Positions 16,660 through 27,049 of a DNA stretch of 64,000 bases are shown in pieces. Each line of letters starts with the position of its first letter. Position 1 is the first letter of the stretch. The position numbers were made by a program, and so were the translations under genes. The notes beneath the pieces are model-generated. The model searched no databases, was not told the origin of the DNA, and saw only the letters and a list, made by a program, of their open reading frames with translations. Where the stretch lies: assembly GCF_041060425.1 (NCBI RefSeq), contig NZ_JAULBC010000001.1, positions 1,438,231 to 1,502,230 of the forward strand. Reading direction: 5' to 3'. This DNA is from Danxiaibacter flavus (GTDB taxonomy: Bacteria > Bacteroidota > Bacteroidia > Chitinophagales > Chitinophagaceae).

Positions 16660-16901
16660 CGTTGTAATCATATAATTGTTGAGGGTTTTACCGAAAAAAA
16701 ATCATAACATCTTGCATGAGTGAACGAATTGATTTATTTTTAAGACCACTTATACTTCATTTCTCCAATATCCCTCTCAACGATTGCATGCACGAAAAGA
16801 ACATTAATCTTGGTGGTTTATGAATGTTACGGAGATAAAAAAGATATTTAATTGTATTTGAAACGTGGATTTCAGGTGCAAACCATTAAACCTAGCTGTG
16901 C

Positions 16902-17618
16902 ATGAGTTTTTTAAAAAAATTATTCGGGCAAAAAGAGTCGCTGGAATCAAAGTTGCCGACCAATTTGCCTCCTGCTACATCCGTACAACAATTACTGGAA
17001 ACGTATGGCGGAATAGTATTGGAAAAGCAGCGGAACTTTGAGGATCTTATCGGTGACAGGTCATGGCAATTTGAGATGGCCACAGGAGAAATTACATTCG
17101 GAGAAGATCTGCACTTCCCTGTTCAGATCCTTGGCACATGGTCGTCAGGTACCTGGCTGGCTGCATGGGCCAATGATAAATCCGGCATTCCCGCCTCTTT
17201 GTTGGAACAAACTTTTCTGTTGAAAAAATATGGAGAAGAGAATGATATTGATCTTCTTCGGATCTCAACATTTGAAGGTGACAAAAATGAAGGGCTGATC
17301 ATTTCAATGATCGCTTCAGGACTGTTTGGATCTGGCTGTTATTATGCTGCGGATTATGGCGATGGAATTATGTTTGTTACAATCGATGCAAAATATCTGT
17401 TACCTGCAAATTCCGGAAGTCATCAAAAAGCCTTCGCATCATTTTCGCAACTTATTTCACTGTTCGATGTAAATCACCGAGCAGCCTTTAGAAATTACCT
17501 CAAGGCAAAAGGCTACGACGTTACAGAAGAAGGTTCTGTTGTTTATGGCATGAAGGACAGTCTTGCTATAATCGGCGACTTTGATGAGGCTGACAGGCTG
17601 GTTAATTTGAAAGGATGA
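16902..17618 (+). CDS. DUF6882-like protein of unknown function
   Basis: The 238-residue protein has no signal peptide or membrane segment. Visible features are an N-terminal amphipathic MSFLKKLFGQ, a segment LHFPVQILGTWSSGTWLAAWAN near residues 70-90 and a small/aromatic stretch SGLFGSGCYYAADYGDGIMF near 140. The TWLAAWAN tract resembles the TWLWAWAN motif of DUF6882 proteins, so I place it there with moderate confidence; no function is known to me. It stands between pepT and a repeat-filled spacer, with 242 bp of ordinary AT-rich DNA upstream. Confidence 0.65.
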   Translation: MSFLKKLFGQKESLESKLPTNLPPATSVQQLLETYGGIVLEKQRNFEDLIGDRSWQFEMATGEITFGEDLHFPVQILGTWSSGTWLAAWANDKSGIPASLLEQTFLLKKYGEENDIDLLRISTFEGDKNEGLIISMIASGLFGSGCYYAADYGDGIMFVTIDAKYLLPANSGSHQKAFASFSQLISLFDVNHRAAFRNYLKAKGYDVTEEGSVVYGMKDSLAIIGDFDEADRLVNLKG

Positions 17619-17621
17619 GCG

Positions 17622-17854
17622 GATGTACGGTGTTAGATGTAAGATGTACGATGTGTGATTTAAGTACGAAGTACGATTTACGAAGTACGGAGGTGCAGCA
17701 TCGTGAGAGAATGTGGGACGTTAGATATATGGTGTACGATGTTAAAGTATGACGTGCGATTTACAAAGTTTAACAAAGCCATACCTCACACCTTACGCCT
17801 CACGCTTGATCCTGATGCCTGAAACCTTACACCTGATAGCTGACTGCCGATAGC
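17622..17854. repeat. mosaic repeat element
   Basis: From 17622, four bases after the DUF6882 stop, GTACGGTGTTAGATG/GTACGATGTG units run to about 17760, including a variant GTACGAAGTACG block. From 17778 to 17854 a different, pyrimidine-rich word family (CTCACACCTTACGCCTCACG, CCTGATAGC) leads up to the next gene. The two arms belong to different families, so the element is a mosaic rather than a clean inverted repeat. Confidence 0.75.
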
Positions 17855-17917
17855 AAAAACCGCTCTTTCTTCTTTCCCTAAAAGTATTTACTTTCAGGGC
17901 CGTTTAAAATAACTGCC

Positions 17918-18916
17918 ATGAAAGAAAAAATAAGATGGGGGATATTAGGTCCGGGCCGTATTGCAAGGAAGTTTGCAAGTGATTTAAAGTTAGTAGAAGA
18001 TGCAGAACTTGTTGCTGTTGGCTCGCGCTCTCTAAGCTCAGCAGAAGCTTTTGCTAAAGATTTTCCCGTACAATATATCCATGACAGTTACGAAGGCCTC
18101 GTAAAAAATGATGATGTGGACGTGATCTATATAGCCACGCCGCACAGTTTTCATTACGAGAATACCTTGCTTTGCCTTAACTATAATAAGGCTGTCCTTT
18201 GCGAAAAGCCATTCGCAATTAATAGCAGACAGGCCAGGGAAATGATCGCGTTGGCTAAAGAAAAGAAGGTATTTCTGATGGAAGCGATGTGGTCGAAATT
18301 TCTGCCTCATTTCAATAAAGTGCGCGAAATGATCGCTAATGGCGAGCTCGGCGAAGTAAAAAGTTTTCACTCAAATTTTGGTTTTAAGCCCGTTGAACCT
18401 ATAGCGCCCAGGATCTTCGATCCGGCATTAGGCGGTGGAACTATTTTGGATATTGGTATCTACAACATATTTTGGGCGATGAGTATGCTGGGTGAGCCAC
18501 AAAGCGTTTCTGCTACCGTTTCGCCGAATGCTACAGGAGTTGACGAGCAATGCGCTGTGTTATTTACTTATAAGAATGGTGCAATGGCTCAGTTGTATTC
18601 AACATTCACGAGTAACCTGGCCACCGATGCTGATATATGTGGCGACAAAGGACGTATCAGGTTGACTACAAGATTCTACGAGCCTTCCGCTACCATTGAA
18701 TATTATCCACAGCATGTAGACAGTAAACAGATAGTTGAAGTGGATAAGGAGCCTGGTTTTGGCTATCAATATGAAGCCCGCCATGTAAACGAATGTCTGA
18801 AAAAGGGTCTTACCGAAAGTCCAATTATGTCATTCGATGATACGCTTAAGTTGATGGAAATGCTGGACAAGGTCAGAAGTTTAGGAGGCGTAAAATATCC
18901 TGAAGACGACGTTTAA
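17918..18916 (+). CDS. Gfo/Idh/MocA family NAD(P)-dependent oxidoreductase
   Basis: The 332-residue protein has an N-terminal Rossmann domain (WGILGPGRIARKFASDL, 7-23), the VLCEKPFAINSRQA motif (about 92-105) containing the catalytic-region lysine of EKP, and a C-terminal alpha/beta domain with GGGTILDIGIYNIFWAM where the conserved Asp and nearby residues bind substrate (usual His replaced by Tyr in GIYNI). It resembles the dimeric dihydrodiol/xylose dehydrogenase branch. The substrate is not predictable. It stands alone between a repeat spacer and an ECF sigma factor. Confidence 0.87.
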   Translation: MKEKIRWGILGPGRIARKFASDLKLVEDAELVAVGSRSLSSAEAFAKDFPVQYIHDSYEGLVKNDDVDVIYIATPHSFHYENTLLCLNYNKAVLCEKPFAINSRQAREMIALAKEKKVFLMEAMWSKFLPHFNKVREMIANGELGEVKSFHSNFGFKPVEPIAPRIFDPALGGGTILDIGIYNIFWAMSMLGEPQSVSATVSPNATGVDEQCAVLFTYKNGAMAQLYSTFTSNLATDADICGDKGRIRLTTRFYEPSATIEYYPQHVDSKQIVEVDKEPGFGYQYEARHVNECLKKGLTESPIMSFDDTLKLMEMLDKVRSLGGVKYPEDDV

Positions 18917-19032
18917 AACAGTTAGTCAATTCGCCTTTTGCTGAAAATTTTAAAAAGTTAATCGAAAATTCACAGTTTCGTTGCTGTAATATCAGTTTTG
19001 CTATATTTACTTTTCTAAATGCCAAACTAATA

Positions 19033-19632
19033 ATGCCGTACTGTGAAGTCTTAGCGTTGTTGCAGCAAGGAGAGGAGTCGGCTCTTTCAGCATTGATGAA
19101 AGAGTTTTACAACGACCTGTACAACTATGCATATAAGTTTGCAAAGGATGATGCGCTTGTAAAAGATGCTATTCAGGAGGTTTTTATTGATCTCTGGCAA
19201 CGCAGACACAACGCGGATAAAATAGTGTCCATTCGGTTTTACCTGTTAAAAGCAATAAAAAATACTGTTCTCAAAAGCATTGAAAAAAGAAAACGTTTTT
19301 TGGGTGAGTCAGATGTTGAACCGGCTGCATTTGAATCCGTTTTTGATGTTGAGAAAATTATCATTGAGCGGCAGGTGTCTGAAGAACAGGCAGCACGCCT
19401 GCGTCTGCTACTGGAACAATTATCTGCCAGGCAGCGCGAGATTATCTACCTTACTTTTTATCAACAACTTACTGCCGGTGAAATTGCCTTGTTGATGAAC
19501 ATTAACAAACAGTCCGTCTATAATTTACTTCACGAAAGCCTCCAGAAGCTGCGTTTATACTGGAAGCAGCAGCCCCTCAATGCCGGCGCGAATGCAGCGT
19601 GTGCGCTATTGGCGATGATGATCGCCAATTAA
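19033..19632 (+). CDS. ECF RNA polymerase sigma factor
   Basis: The 199-residue protein has region 2 (FYNDLYNYAYKFAKDDALVKDAIQEVFIDLW, about 26-56) and region 4 (LSARQREIIYLTFYQQLTAGEIALLMNINKQSVYNLLHESLQKL, about 132-175, described from its visible HTH). It lies upstream of a FecR anti-sigma gene and a SusC/SusD pair on the same strand, the usual Bacteroidota arrangement in which substrate binding to SusC frees the sigma factor to transcribe the locus. A 651-bp repeat-rich spacer separates it from fecR, which is unusually long and suggests later insertion. Confidence 0.92.
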   Translation: MPYCEVLALLQQGEESALSALMKEFYNDLYNYAYKFAKDDALVKDAIQEVFIDLWQRRHNADKIVSIRFYLLKAIKNTVLKSIEKRKRFLGESDVEPAAFESVFDVEKIIIERQVSEEQAARLRLLLEQLSARQREIIYLTFYQQLTAGEIALLMNINKQSVYNLLHESLQKLRLYWKQQPLNAGANAACALLAMMIAN

Positions 19633-20149
19633 TGGACAATTGAAAAGGGACAATTGAAAATGAAATGTCTGTTTCGTTAAATGCGTCATATAGAATGCTC
19701 GTAAATATTCTTATCTGGCGCATGTTCGGGAGACCTCTCCTGTCGTGCAAATGACAGATTTTATAAAAGTTACAATTTTTCCCGTAGCGAATTAAGCTCA
19801 ATAGAAATGATTGAATCGAGAACCTAATAGTCCGTTAGGACTTTAACCAACAAACGGGTTAATGTCCTACGGACAAAAGAAGCATAAATTATTGGCTTTT
19901 CTATTGAGCTTAAAGCCCTACGGGCTATCACACCAGGCTTACTGTCATTACCTTTTTGGTTGTGGTTAACCCAATTTTCCGGTCGAGGAGACGATGCGGT
20001 TGCAAGCTTGCACATTATGAGGTACATGTTATCCGTGCTGTTGTGATTACTTTTTCCGATGAGCCAGGATAGAAATATCGACGATAGGAGATATCTACAC
20101 TAAACAAATGTCCTTCATTGTCAATTGTCCATTTTCAATTGTCAATTAA
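19633..20149. repeat. outer inverted repeat, ATTGACAATTGAAAATGG family
   Basis: The left arm (19633-19667) starts immediately after the sigma-factor stop codon; the complementary right arm (20116-20149) precedes fecR by about 130 bp. Together they enclose about 450 bp without a convincing ORF, which in turn contains a second nested palindromic element (19781-19923). Confidence 0.85.
19781..19923. repeat. nested REP-like palindromic element
   Basis: Outer complementary ends CCCGTAGCGAATTAAGCTC... (19781-19807) and ...GAGCTTAAAGCCCTACGGG (19897-19923) enclose two small palindromes, AGTCCGTTAGGACT (19828-19841) and GTCCTACGGAC (19864-19874). Such foldback structure resembles REP or IS200/IS605-derived elements, but no Y1 transposase is in this window. 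Confidence 0.75.
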
Positions 20150-20283
20150 AAAAGTATTTCGCCGTGCCGCAATGTCTCCGTGGTTCAACATAAAAAACAT
20201 CATCTTTTTTCAAAAAAAACTTTCGAAAAAGCCAGTAGAAAATTCAGATCAGGGGAACTCTTTGTCTAAAACCTGCATTTAGT

Positions 20284-21405
20284 ATGAATGATTACCGGCA
20301 GTATACTGTAATGAATTTTGTAACGGACCCTGATTTTATGCGTTGGGTGAGATTTGGAAACCCTGCCGACGAACAATTCTGGAATAACTGGATAAATAAT
20401 AATCCTGCCAGCAAAGAAATTGTAGAAGAAGCAAGGCTGCTTCTTTTGTCTGTAAAGACGAAGGAAAAAACAGCCGGCGAAGAAGAATTGCAGCAGGAAG
20501 TTGACCGGTTAATGGGTTCCATAAGAACATTTCCTGTTGAGCAAAAGGGTGTAGTGCGCGGAATGTTCGTGCAGCCGTGGATGCGAATAGCAGCATCCAT
20601 AATTATTATACTTGGCTGCGCGATATCCGGCTATTTTCTATTCTCCGGTGGAAAGAAAAATAGCTATAGTTATGCCGATGTAGTTTCAGGTCATAACGAC
20701 CTGATTGAAAGAATAAATTCAACCCTAAGTCCGCAAAAAATTCTATTGCCAGATAGCAGTAGCGTAGAACTTGCCGCCGGAAGCCGGATTAGCTACAGTG
20801 CCACTTTCGCGCGCAATGCAACGCGTGATGTGTATTTGTCTGGAGAAGGATTTTTTACCGTTACAAAAGATGCCAATCATCCCTTCCGCGTTTTCGCAAA
20901 TGAAATAGTTACGAAAGTGTTGGGCACAAGCTTTATTGTAAAAAGTATTCAGGGAGAAAAAGACATTCATGTAATTGTGAAGACAGGTAAAGTGAGTGTT
21001 TACGCGCAGGAGAACGCATCAGCCAGCGAAACTGCTGCTCCCAAACAATTGGGTGGTATTTTGTTAACGCCCAATCAGCAGGTGATCTATTCAGTTGCGG
21101 AAAAGCATTTTGAAAAGAAATTAGTTGAAGCTCCTGAAGTTGTTACTTCTGATGAAACCAAAGTAAAGCAAGTGCAAAGTCTCGTCTTTGCAGATGCCCC
21201 TGTTGCCAGCGTGTTTGAACAAATGAAAACTGTCTATAAAATTCCCATCGTATACGACGCCGGGAAATTAAGCCACTGCACTATTACAGCAGATTGCTCA
21301 AATGAAAGTTTCTACAACCAACTGGATCTGATCTGCGCCGCCATCAACGCCAGATATGAAGTTAAAGATGGAGAGGTGGTTATCACGGCTCCGGGTTGTA
21401 AGTAA
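20284..21405 (+). CDS. FecR family anti-sigma factor
   Basis: This 373-residue inner-membrane protein has a cytoplasmic N-terminal sigma-binding part (1-95), one transmembrane helix (AASIIIILGCAISGYFLF, about 102-119), a periplasmic FecR domain (about 140-245; LPDSSSVELAAGSRISY, VFANEIVTKVLGTSFIV) and a C-terminal DUF4974/STN-like domain (about 295-370) that binds the signalling domain of the SusC partner. It should hold the ECF factor at 19033 inactive until SusC1 is loaded. Normal length. Confidence 0.92.
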   Translation: MNDYRQYTVMNFVTDPDFMRWVRFGNPADEQFWNNWINNNPASKEIVEEARLLLLSVKTKEKTAGEEELQQEVDRLMGSIRTFPVEQKGVVRGMFVQPWMRIAASIIIILGCAISGYFLFSGGKKNSYSYADVVSGHNDLIERINSTLSPQKILLPDSSSVELAAGSRISYSATFARNATRDVYLSGEGFFTVTKDANHPFRVFANEIVTKVLGTSFIVKSIQGEKDIHVIVKTGKVSVYAQENASASETAAPKQLGGILLTPNQQVIYSVAEKHFEKKLVEAPEVVTSDETKVKQVQSLVFADAPVASVFEQMKTVYKIPIVYDAGKLSHCTITADCSNESFYNQLDLICAAINARYEVKDGEVVITAPGCK

Positions 21406-21580
21406 CGGCCCTTCAAATTTATTCACCATTAAAACCAGCATATGTAAATAATATCACGCCCAATGAAATAAAAAAAGAAACCGGTATTGCGCCAACAACA
21501 CCGGTATTCATTTAGCCCCGCCATGTGAAAAGAGGGGATCGTTTTGATCATCTAGTATTTAACCAAAACAATGTAAAGTT

Positions 21581-24500
21581 ATGCAAAATGCAAAACTAGC
21601 CAAACAGCTAACTATTATACTAATGCGAGCCGGATTGCTGCCTTTATTATTGCTATTTATTTTGTGTGGTACAGCTTATGCTGATCACGTTGAAGGCCAA
21701 CAGGTGTTAGACAAAAAAATTAAAGTTCAGGTAGAAGGTGCTGAGCTTAAAACAGTTCTTTCAAAATTGTCACAAATTGCCGAGGTAAAATTTGTGTACA
21801 GCGCACAGAAAATTCCCGTTCAGGCAATAGTAACGCTAGACGCCAATAATGAGCGCCTGGAAGAAGTGCTTGATAAATTGCTATCACCATTACAGATAGA
21901 GTATAAAGTAACGGGCAACCAGGTTGTCTTGATCAATAAAAATGCAGAAAGAGCTCCCGAGAGTAAACAGAAACTTACAAGTCCTGCAGAAAATATACTC
22001 AACGCCGCGTATGCTAACAATGTAAAAGGGCGTGTTACAGATGAAAAAGGAAATCCTCTGCAAGCTGCGTCGGTAATGGTGAAAGGAACCACCAGGGGTG
22101 TTACAACCAATGAAAATGGTGTGTTTACTATCAGGGCTGATGAGGGGGAAACGCTGGAAATTACCGCGTTGGGATATCAGCTCAATACAATTGTTGTTCC
22201 TGCCGGCAGTAATGATCTTTCAGTAATAATGAAAGCCGCTGAAAGCAGCCTGAATGAAGTGGTTGTTGTGGGTTACGGTACACAGAAAAAATCGAATATT
22301 ACCGGCGCAGTAAACACGGTAAAGATGAAAGATGTAGTGGGCGACAGGCCTGTTACTTCCGTTAGCCAGGCATTGCAGGGTGTAGTTCCCGGCTTGCAGG
22401 TAACATATGGTTCAGGTGAGCCGGGCGCAAGAACTGATGTGAACATACGCGGTATGACCAGCATTAACGGAGGTAGTCCGCTGATATTAGTTGATAACGT
22501 TCCTGTACAAGATCTAAGCCTTGTTAACCCGAACGATATTGAAAGTGTTTCTGTATTAAAAGATGCTGCATCTGCTTCAATTTATGGCGGCCGTACAGCA
22601 TACGGTGTGGTTCTTATCACAACTAAAAAGCCAATTGGTGATAGAAAAACAAGGTTTGAATATTCAAACAATTTTGCATTCAGCCAGGCTACAGATATAC
22701 CAAAAAGTGCCACACCACTTCAAACGTTACAAATGTTTAAAGATGCCGGCGGCATTACTTATTGGGGTGAAGCGCAGGATCTTGACAAATGGATCGGTTA
22801 TCTGAATGATTATAATAAAAATCCATCCCTGTATCCAAACGGTGTGGTAATAGATAACTCCAAGCACTACTGGCTAAAAGAAAACAATGAAGCCAAAGAT
22901 CTTTTCAGAACAGGATTTGCTCAAACGCATAACATTGCGATGAGCGGCGGTTCTGCAAGAAACTCTTACCGGCTGGCATTGGGGGCAACAAATTCAGATG
23001 GAATACTATCAAGCAAGAAAGATAGTTACAAACGTTACAACGTAACATCTTTTGTAAATTCAGATATTGCAAAATGGTTAACTGCCCAATTGAATTTTGG
23101 CTATACCAATTCAGAAAAAAGTTTTCCGATCACATCATATCCTGCGGGGATCTTTGGTAACATTGCCAACATACCTTCTTTCGCACCAATTGGATTTGAT
23201 TCGGCGAACAACAGGCCATTTGCCACGCCGAGAAATTTTACAGATCTGGCTTCTACCAGCAATGCAAAACTGAATGATATAAGAGCTACAGGACGGATCA
23301 TTTTAAAACCAATGGCCGGACTTACTATTACCGGTGAATATACTTTCGATAGACTGACAAGCGATTCAACAGCGTTTGATAAGAAGTTCCTTGTAACTGA
23401 TGTAAGTACTTATCTGCCGGCCACTTCAATAGCCAACTCCGTATTTACAAAAGCAAATTCCTTTACCAACTATAACTCAGTAAACTTGTTTGCCAATTAT
23501 GACAAACGTTTTGATGATCATAACCTGAGTGTGATGGTTGGTTATAACCAGGAATTCAGTCATACTGAGTTGTTCTATTCACAGATGACCAATATGATCA
23601 ACGATGATCTGCCTTCACTTTCCCAGGGTACCGGTGTTTTGAAATCACAGGACTTTTATACGGAGTATGCAGTGCGTGGTTGGTTTGGCCGTATTAACTA
23701 TGCTTATAGGAACAAATATTTGTTGGAAGCAAACGGCCGCTATGATGGTTCTTCCAAGTTTCCTCCCAATCATAAATACGGGTTCTTTCCTTCTTTCTCT
23801 GCCGGATGGCGCGTAAGCGAAGAGAATTTTATGCAGGTACTGAAGCCTGTTTTATCAGAGTTGAAACTTCGCGGATCATGGGGTGAGATTGGCAACCAGG
23901 CTACGATCAACAGCAGTGGTTATCCGTATTTCCCTAATAACTATCCTTATGTTCCGCAAATGTCTGCCGTATATTCTAACTGGGTAGCCAATGATGCGGT
24001 ATATACTACGCTCACTACACCGGCATTGGTTAGTTCAAACTTTACCTGGGAAACGGTAAGAACACTCAACCTGGGTTTAAATGTTGGCTTGTTTAAAAAC
24101 AAATTGCAGGCTTCGTTTGATGCTTATCAACGTCAAACGCTTGGAATGCTTGCTCCGGGAGCGGCTTTGCCATCTATATTGGGAACATCAGCTCCAAGGC
24201 AAAATGCCGCTAACCTGAAAACCAAAGGTTGGGAGCTGGAAGCATCCTGGAAAGATAATATCGGTAAAATATCTTACTCAATCGGATTTAACCTGTATGA
24301 TACAAAAGCACAGATAACCAGCTATAATAATCCAACAAAATTGCTGCAGGACAAAGATGGCAACTATATGTACTATGCCGGCCAGCAGGTTGGTGAAATC
24401 TGGGGCTACACAACTTCGCGCTATTACACTGAAAATGATTTTGCTGAAGGTACGCTTGATGCAAACGGTAAGAACGGTACATTAAAAGCAAATGTGCCTT

Positions 24501-25123
24501 TTGTTAACGGCTATCCGAAACCGAATCCTGGTGATGTGTTGTATGTTGACAGAGATGGAAACGACACCATTAAAACAAATACAAATACGGCAAACGATCC
24601 GGGCGATAGAAGTATCATTGGTAACACAACACGTCGCCTGCAATTTGGTATTAACGGAACAGTTGCATGGAAAGGATTTGATTTCTCGTTCTTCGTGCAA
24701 GGCATTGGTAAACGTGATCTGTGGTTAAATAATTCACTTATTTTTCCTTATGCTAACGGAAGGTTTAGTAACATTTTTGCCTCTCAAACCGATTACTGGA
24801 TGCCCGATCGTCCCAATGCTTATTTCGCACGTTTATATGATGAAGGACTTGGTAATACCAGCGCTAACCGTATGACCCAAACCAAATACCTGGTTAATGG
24901 TGCTTACTGGAGATTGAAGAACGTAACGCTGGGTTACACCTTGCCTTCTGCATTACTAAAACGGGTGCATCTTGAAAAGTTAAGGGTATTTGTCAGTGGT
25001 GAAAATCTGTTCACCCGCAAGCATGTGCCGTCAGGTGTAGATCCGGAAAGTGCAGACAAAGGCTACGGCGTTGGCTATCCTTTCATGAAAATGTATTCAT
25101 TCGGCGCAAACCTTACTTTTTAA
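21581..25123 (+). CDS. SusC/RagA family TonB-dependent receptor with STN signalling domain
   Basis: The 1,180-residue outer-membrane protein has a signal peptide (about 1-35), an STN domain (about 42-122; VQVEGAELKTVLSKLSQIAE), a CarboxypepD_reg-like domain (about 148-230), a TonB box region VVVVGYG, a plug (about 240-350; VNIRGMTSINGGSPLILVDN, SVLKDAASASIYGGRTAYGV) and a large barrel ending in GANLTF. The STN domain is the part that talks to FecR, so the receptor senses as well as imports. With the adjacent SusD it forms the nutrient uptake complex; the downstream sulfatase and phosphodiesterase-like genes suggest a sulfated or phosphorylated ligand. Confidence 0.95.
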   Translation: MQNAKLAKQLTIILMRAGLLPLLLLFILCGTAYADHVEGQQVLDKKIKVQVEGAELKTVLSKLSQIAEVKFVYSAQKIPVQAIVTLDANNERLEEVLDKLLSPLQIEYKVTGNQVVLINKNAERAPESKQKLTSPAENILNAAYANNVKGRVTDEKGNPLQAASVMVKGTTRGVTTNENGVFTIRADEGETLEITALGYQLNTIVVPAGSNDLSVIMKAAESSLNEVVVVGYGTQKKSNITGAVNTVKMKDVVGDRPVTSVSQALQGVVPGLQVTYGSGEPGARTDVNIRGMTSINGGSPLILVDNVPVQDLSLVNPNDIESVSVLKDAASASIYGGRTAYGVVLITTKKPIGDRKTRFEYSNNFAFSQATDIPKSATPLQTLQMFKDAGGITYWGEAQDLDKWIGYLNDYNKNPSLYPNGVVIDNSKHYWLKENNEAKDLFRTGFAQTHNIAMSGGSARNSYRLALGATNSDGILSSKKDSYKRYNVTSFVNSDIAKWLTAQLNFGYTNSEKSFPITSYPAGIFGNIANIPSFAPIGFDSANNRPFATPRNFTDLASTSNAKLNDIRATGRIILKPMAGLTITGEYTFDRLTSDSTAFDKKFLVTDVSTYLPATSIANSVFTKANSFTNYNSVNLFANYDKRFDDHNLSVMVGYNQEFSHTELFYSQMTNMINDDLPSLSQGTGVLKSQDFYTEYAVRGWFGRINYAYRNKYLLEANGRYDGSSKFPPNHKYGFFPSFSAGWRVSEENFMQVLKPVLSELKLRGSWGEIGNQATINSSGYPYFPNNYPYVPQMSAVYSNWVANDAVYTTLTTPALVSSNFTWETVRTLNLGLNVGLFKNKLQASFDAYQRQTLGMLAPGAALPSILGTSAPRQNAANLKTKGWELEASWKDNIGKISYSIGFNLYDTKAQITSYNNPTKLLQDKDGNYMYYAGQQVGEIWGYTTSRYYTENDFAEGTLDANGKNGTLKANVPFVNGYPKPNPGDVLYVDRDGNDTIKTNTNTANDPGDRSIIGNTTRRLQFGINGTVAWKGFDFSFFVQGIGKRDLWLNNSLIFPYANGRFSNIFASQTDYWMPDRPNAYFARLYDEGLGNTSANRMTQTKYLVNGAYWRLKNVTLGYTLPSALLKRVHLEKLRVFVSGENLFTRKHVPSGVDPESADKGYGVGYPFMKMYSFGANLTF

Positions 25124-25144
25124 CGCACTTAAATCATTCTATAC

Positions 25145-26959
25145 ATGAAACGTTCACTAATCATATTAGCCGCAGTTATACTTGTTTTAAGTGGGTGCTC
25201 AAAAACTTATCTTGACAGATATCCACTTGATCAGCAAACAGAAGTTACAGCCTTCAAAACAAGCGATAATTTTAAAACATACGCGTGGGGATTGTATGGT
25301 ACTGCTTTTGTTGGATACGGAAATGATAATGGCGGAGCTGATGATCCTGCTCTGTTATATGGCGATCGCAATTCAGATAATATGGGTTATGGCACAGCAG
25401 ATAACTCAAATGCCTGGGCGCTGCAAACAGTTGTTGTTCCCAATTCAGGTGGTGTTCCTTCAACCGGTGTATCATGGGATTTTTCTTACATACGCAGCGT
25501 TAACCTGATGCTGGATAATGTTGATCAGTCTGCCATGACGCAGACCGATAAAGATCATTGGAGAAGTGTTGGTCTGTTGTTCAGATCCGTTCGTTATATG
25601 CAATTGTTATCAGGCTATGGGGATGTGCAATGGGTTGAACATGTAGTAAAAGATAGCGATAAAGATATTCTGTACGGTAAAAGAGATCCGAGAGATACAG
25701 TTGCTGCAAGAATATTAAGAGATCTAAAATGGGCAGAAAGCCACATCAAACCAAATGGTGATGGTCCTAATACTATTAATCAAAACGTAGTAAGAGCCAT
25801 CATCAGCCGTTTTGGCTTGTTCGAAGGTACATGGCGGAAATATCATGGCCTGCAGGGTGCTCAGACATATCTCCTGGCAAGTATTGATGCATCAGCGCAG
25901 TTGTTGGCCGCATTTCCTGCTATCAATCCAAGTTATGATCTGTTGTTTAACTCAGAAAGTCTCGCAAATGTTCCCGGTGTTATCTTGTATAAAGCTTATG
26001 CTGTAAGCCAGCGTACACACGGTATGACGCGCTATTCAAGAACATCTTCCTGGAATTATGATCTTACAAGAGACGCTGTTGAAAGCTATCTATGCTCCGA
26101 CGGTAAACCTGTTAAAGCGAGTGCTGATTATAGCGATTCAACGATGTACTCCGAATTTCGTAAGCGTGATCGTCGCCTGTACTACACAGTAATTCCACCG
26201 TACCGGGTTGTGACAGCTAACGGTAATGCTACCTGGTCTCACACCGGGAATGTAGCAGACAGGGAGTTTATTGATACAATGAACAATATCCGCGGGGCAA
26301 GTTCTAAAGCGTTACCTGTTTCTAACTGGAGCTCATTATACGTCGATGCGATCCCGCACTTTAGAGGTACGGGCGCTGCGTTTGTCGCATCAAGACTGGG
26401 TTATTATTTCTGGAAATTCTACAACACAACAACACCTACTGATGCGACCAATAATACAACAGATTGTCCTGTTTTACATATTGAGGAAACTATGCTGAAC
26501 TATGCAGAAGCGATGTATGAAATGGGACAGTTTAACCAGGGCGTAGCAGATCAGACAATTAACAAGCTTCGTGCAAGAGCAAATGTGGCGCCAATGCAAG
26601 TGGCTGATATCAGCGCTTCATTCGATCCGGCAAGAGATGCTTCTGTAAATCCCGTGTTATGGGAGATACGAAGAGAGCGTCGCGTCGAGTTGATGGGAGA
26701 AGGCTTCCGTTTTGATGATTTAAGAAGATGGAACAAGTGCAACTATATCAATCAGCATTCTCAATTGGGCGTTCGTGTTAAAAGATCCGATTATCCTGCC
26801 AATGTGGTGAAAATATACCAGAATGCAGATCAGGGATATGTACAATATTTCCAGGATGCAACAACTAAAACATGGCCGGATTATTATTACCTGCATCCGT
26901 TGCCGTTAAATGATCTTACACTTAATCCAAACCTGGTACAAAACACAGGCTGGAAATAA
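25145..26959 (+). CDS. SusD/RagB family nutrient-binding lipoprotein
   Basis: The 604-residue lipoprotein (lipobox LSGC, Cys18) has TPR-like helices and the C-terminal RagB/SusD signature VLWEIRRERRVELMGEGFRFDDLRRW near residues 510-535, ending in the usual short LNPNLVQNTGWK. It caps the SusC barrel on the cell surface and binds substrate. It starts 21 bp after susC, so they are one operon. The operon appears to end at a hairpin at 27050-27087. Confidence 0.95.
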   Translation: MKRSLIILAAVILVLSGCSKTYLDRYPLDQQTEVTAFKTSDNFKTYAWGLYGTAFVGYGNDNGGADDPALLYGDRNSDNMGYGTADNSNAWALQTVVVPNSGGVPSTGVSWDFSYIRSVNLMLDNVDQSAMTQTDKDHWRSVGLLFRSVRYMQLLSGYGDVQWVEHVVKDSDKDILYGKRDPRDTVAARILRDLKWAESHIKPNGDGPNTINQNVVRAIISRFGLFEGTWRKYHGLQGAQTYLLASIDASAQLLAAFPAINPSYDLLFNSESLANVPGVILYKAYAVSQRTHGMTRYSRTSSWNYDLTRDAVESYLCSDGKPVKASADYSDSTMYSEFRKRDRRLYYTVIPPYRVVTANGNATWSHTGNVADREFIDTMNNIRGASSKALPVSNWSSLYVDAIPHFRGTGAAFVASRLGYYFWKFYNTTTPTDATNNTTDCPVLHIEETMLNYAEAMYEMGQFNQGVADQTINKLRARANVAPMQVADISASFDPARDASVNPVLWEIRRERRVELMGEGFRFDDLRRWNKCNYINQHSQLGVRVKRSDYPANVVKIYQNADQGYVQYFQDATTKTWPDYYYLHPLPLNDLTLNPNLVQNTGWK

Positions 26960-27049
26960 CGACGAAACAAATACCGTTCAGCCGAACAATTTTCATAGCA
27001 GTTAGTGTTTAGAAGAGCGGTACTGTTTCTTAGTTTTTCTCGTAGTTAA

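Noticed and set aside
19633..20283. Insertion sequence between the sigma factor and fecR
   Set aside because: The inverted arms enclose only about 450 bp with no transposase-like ORF, so it is at most a non-autonomous element.
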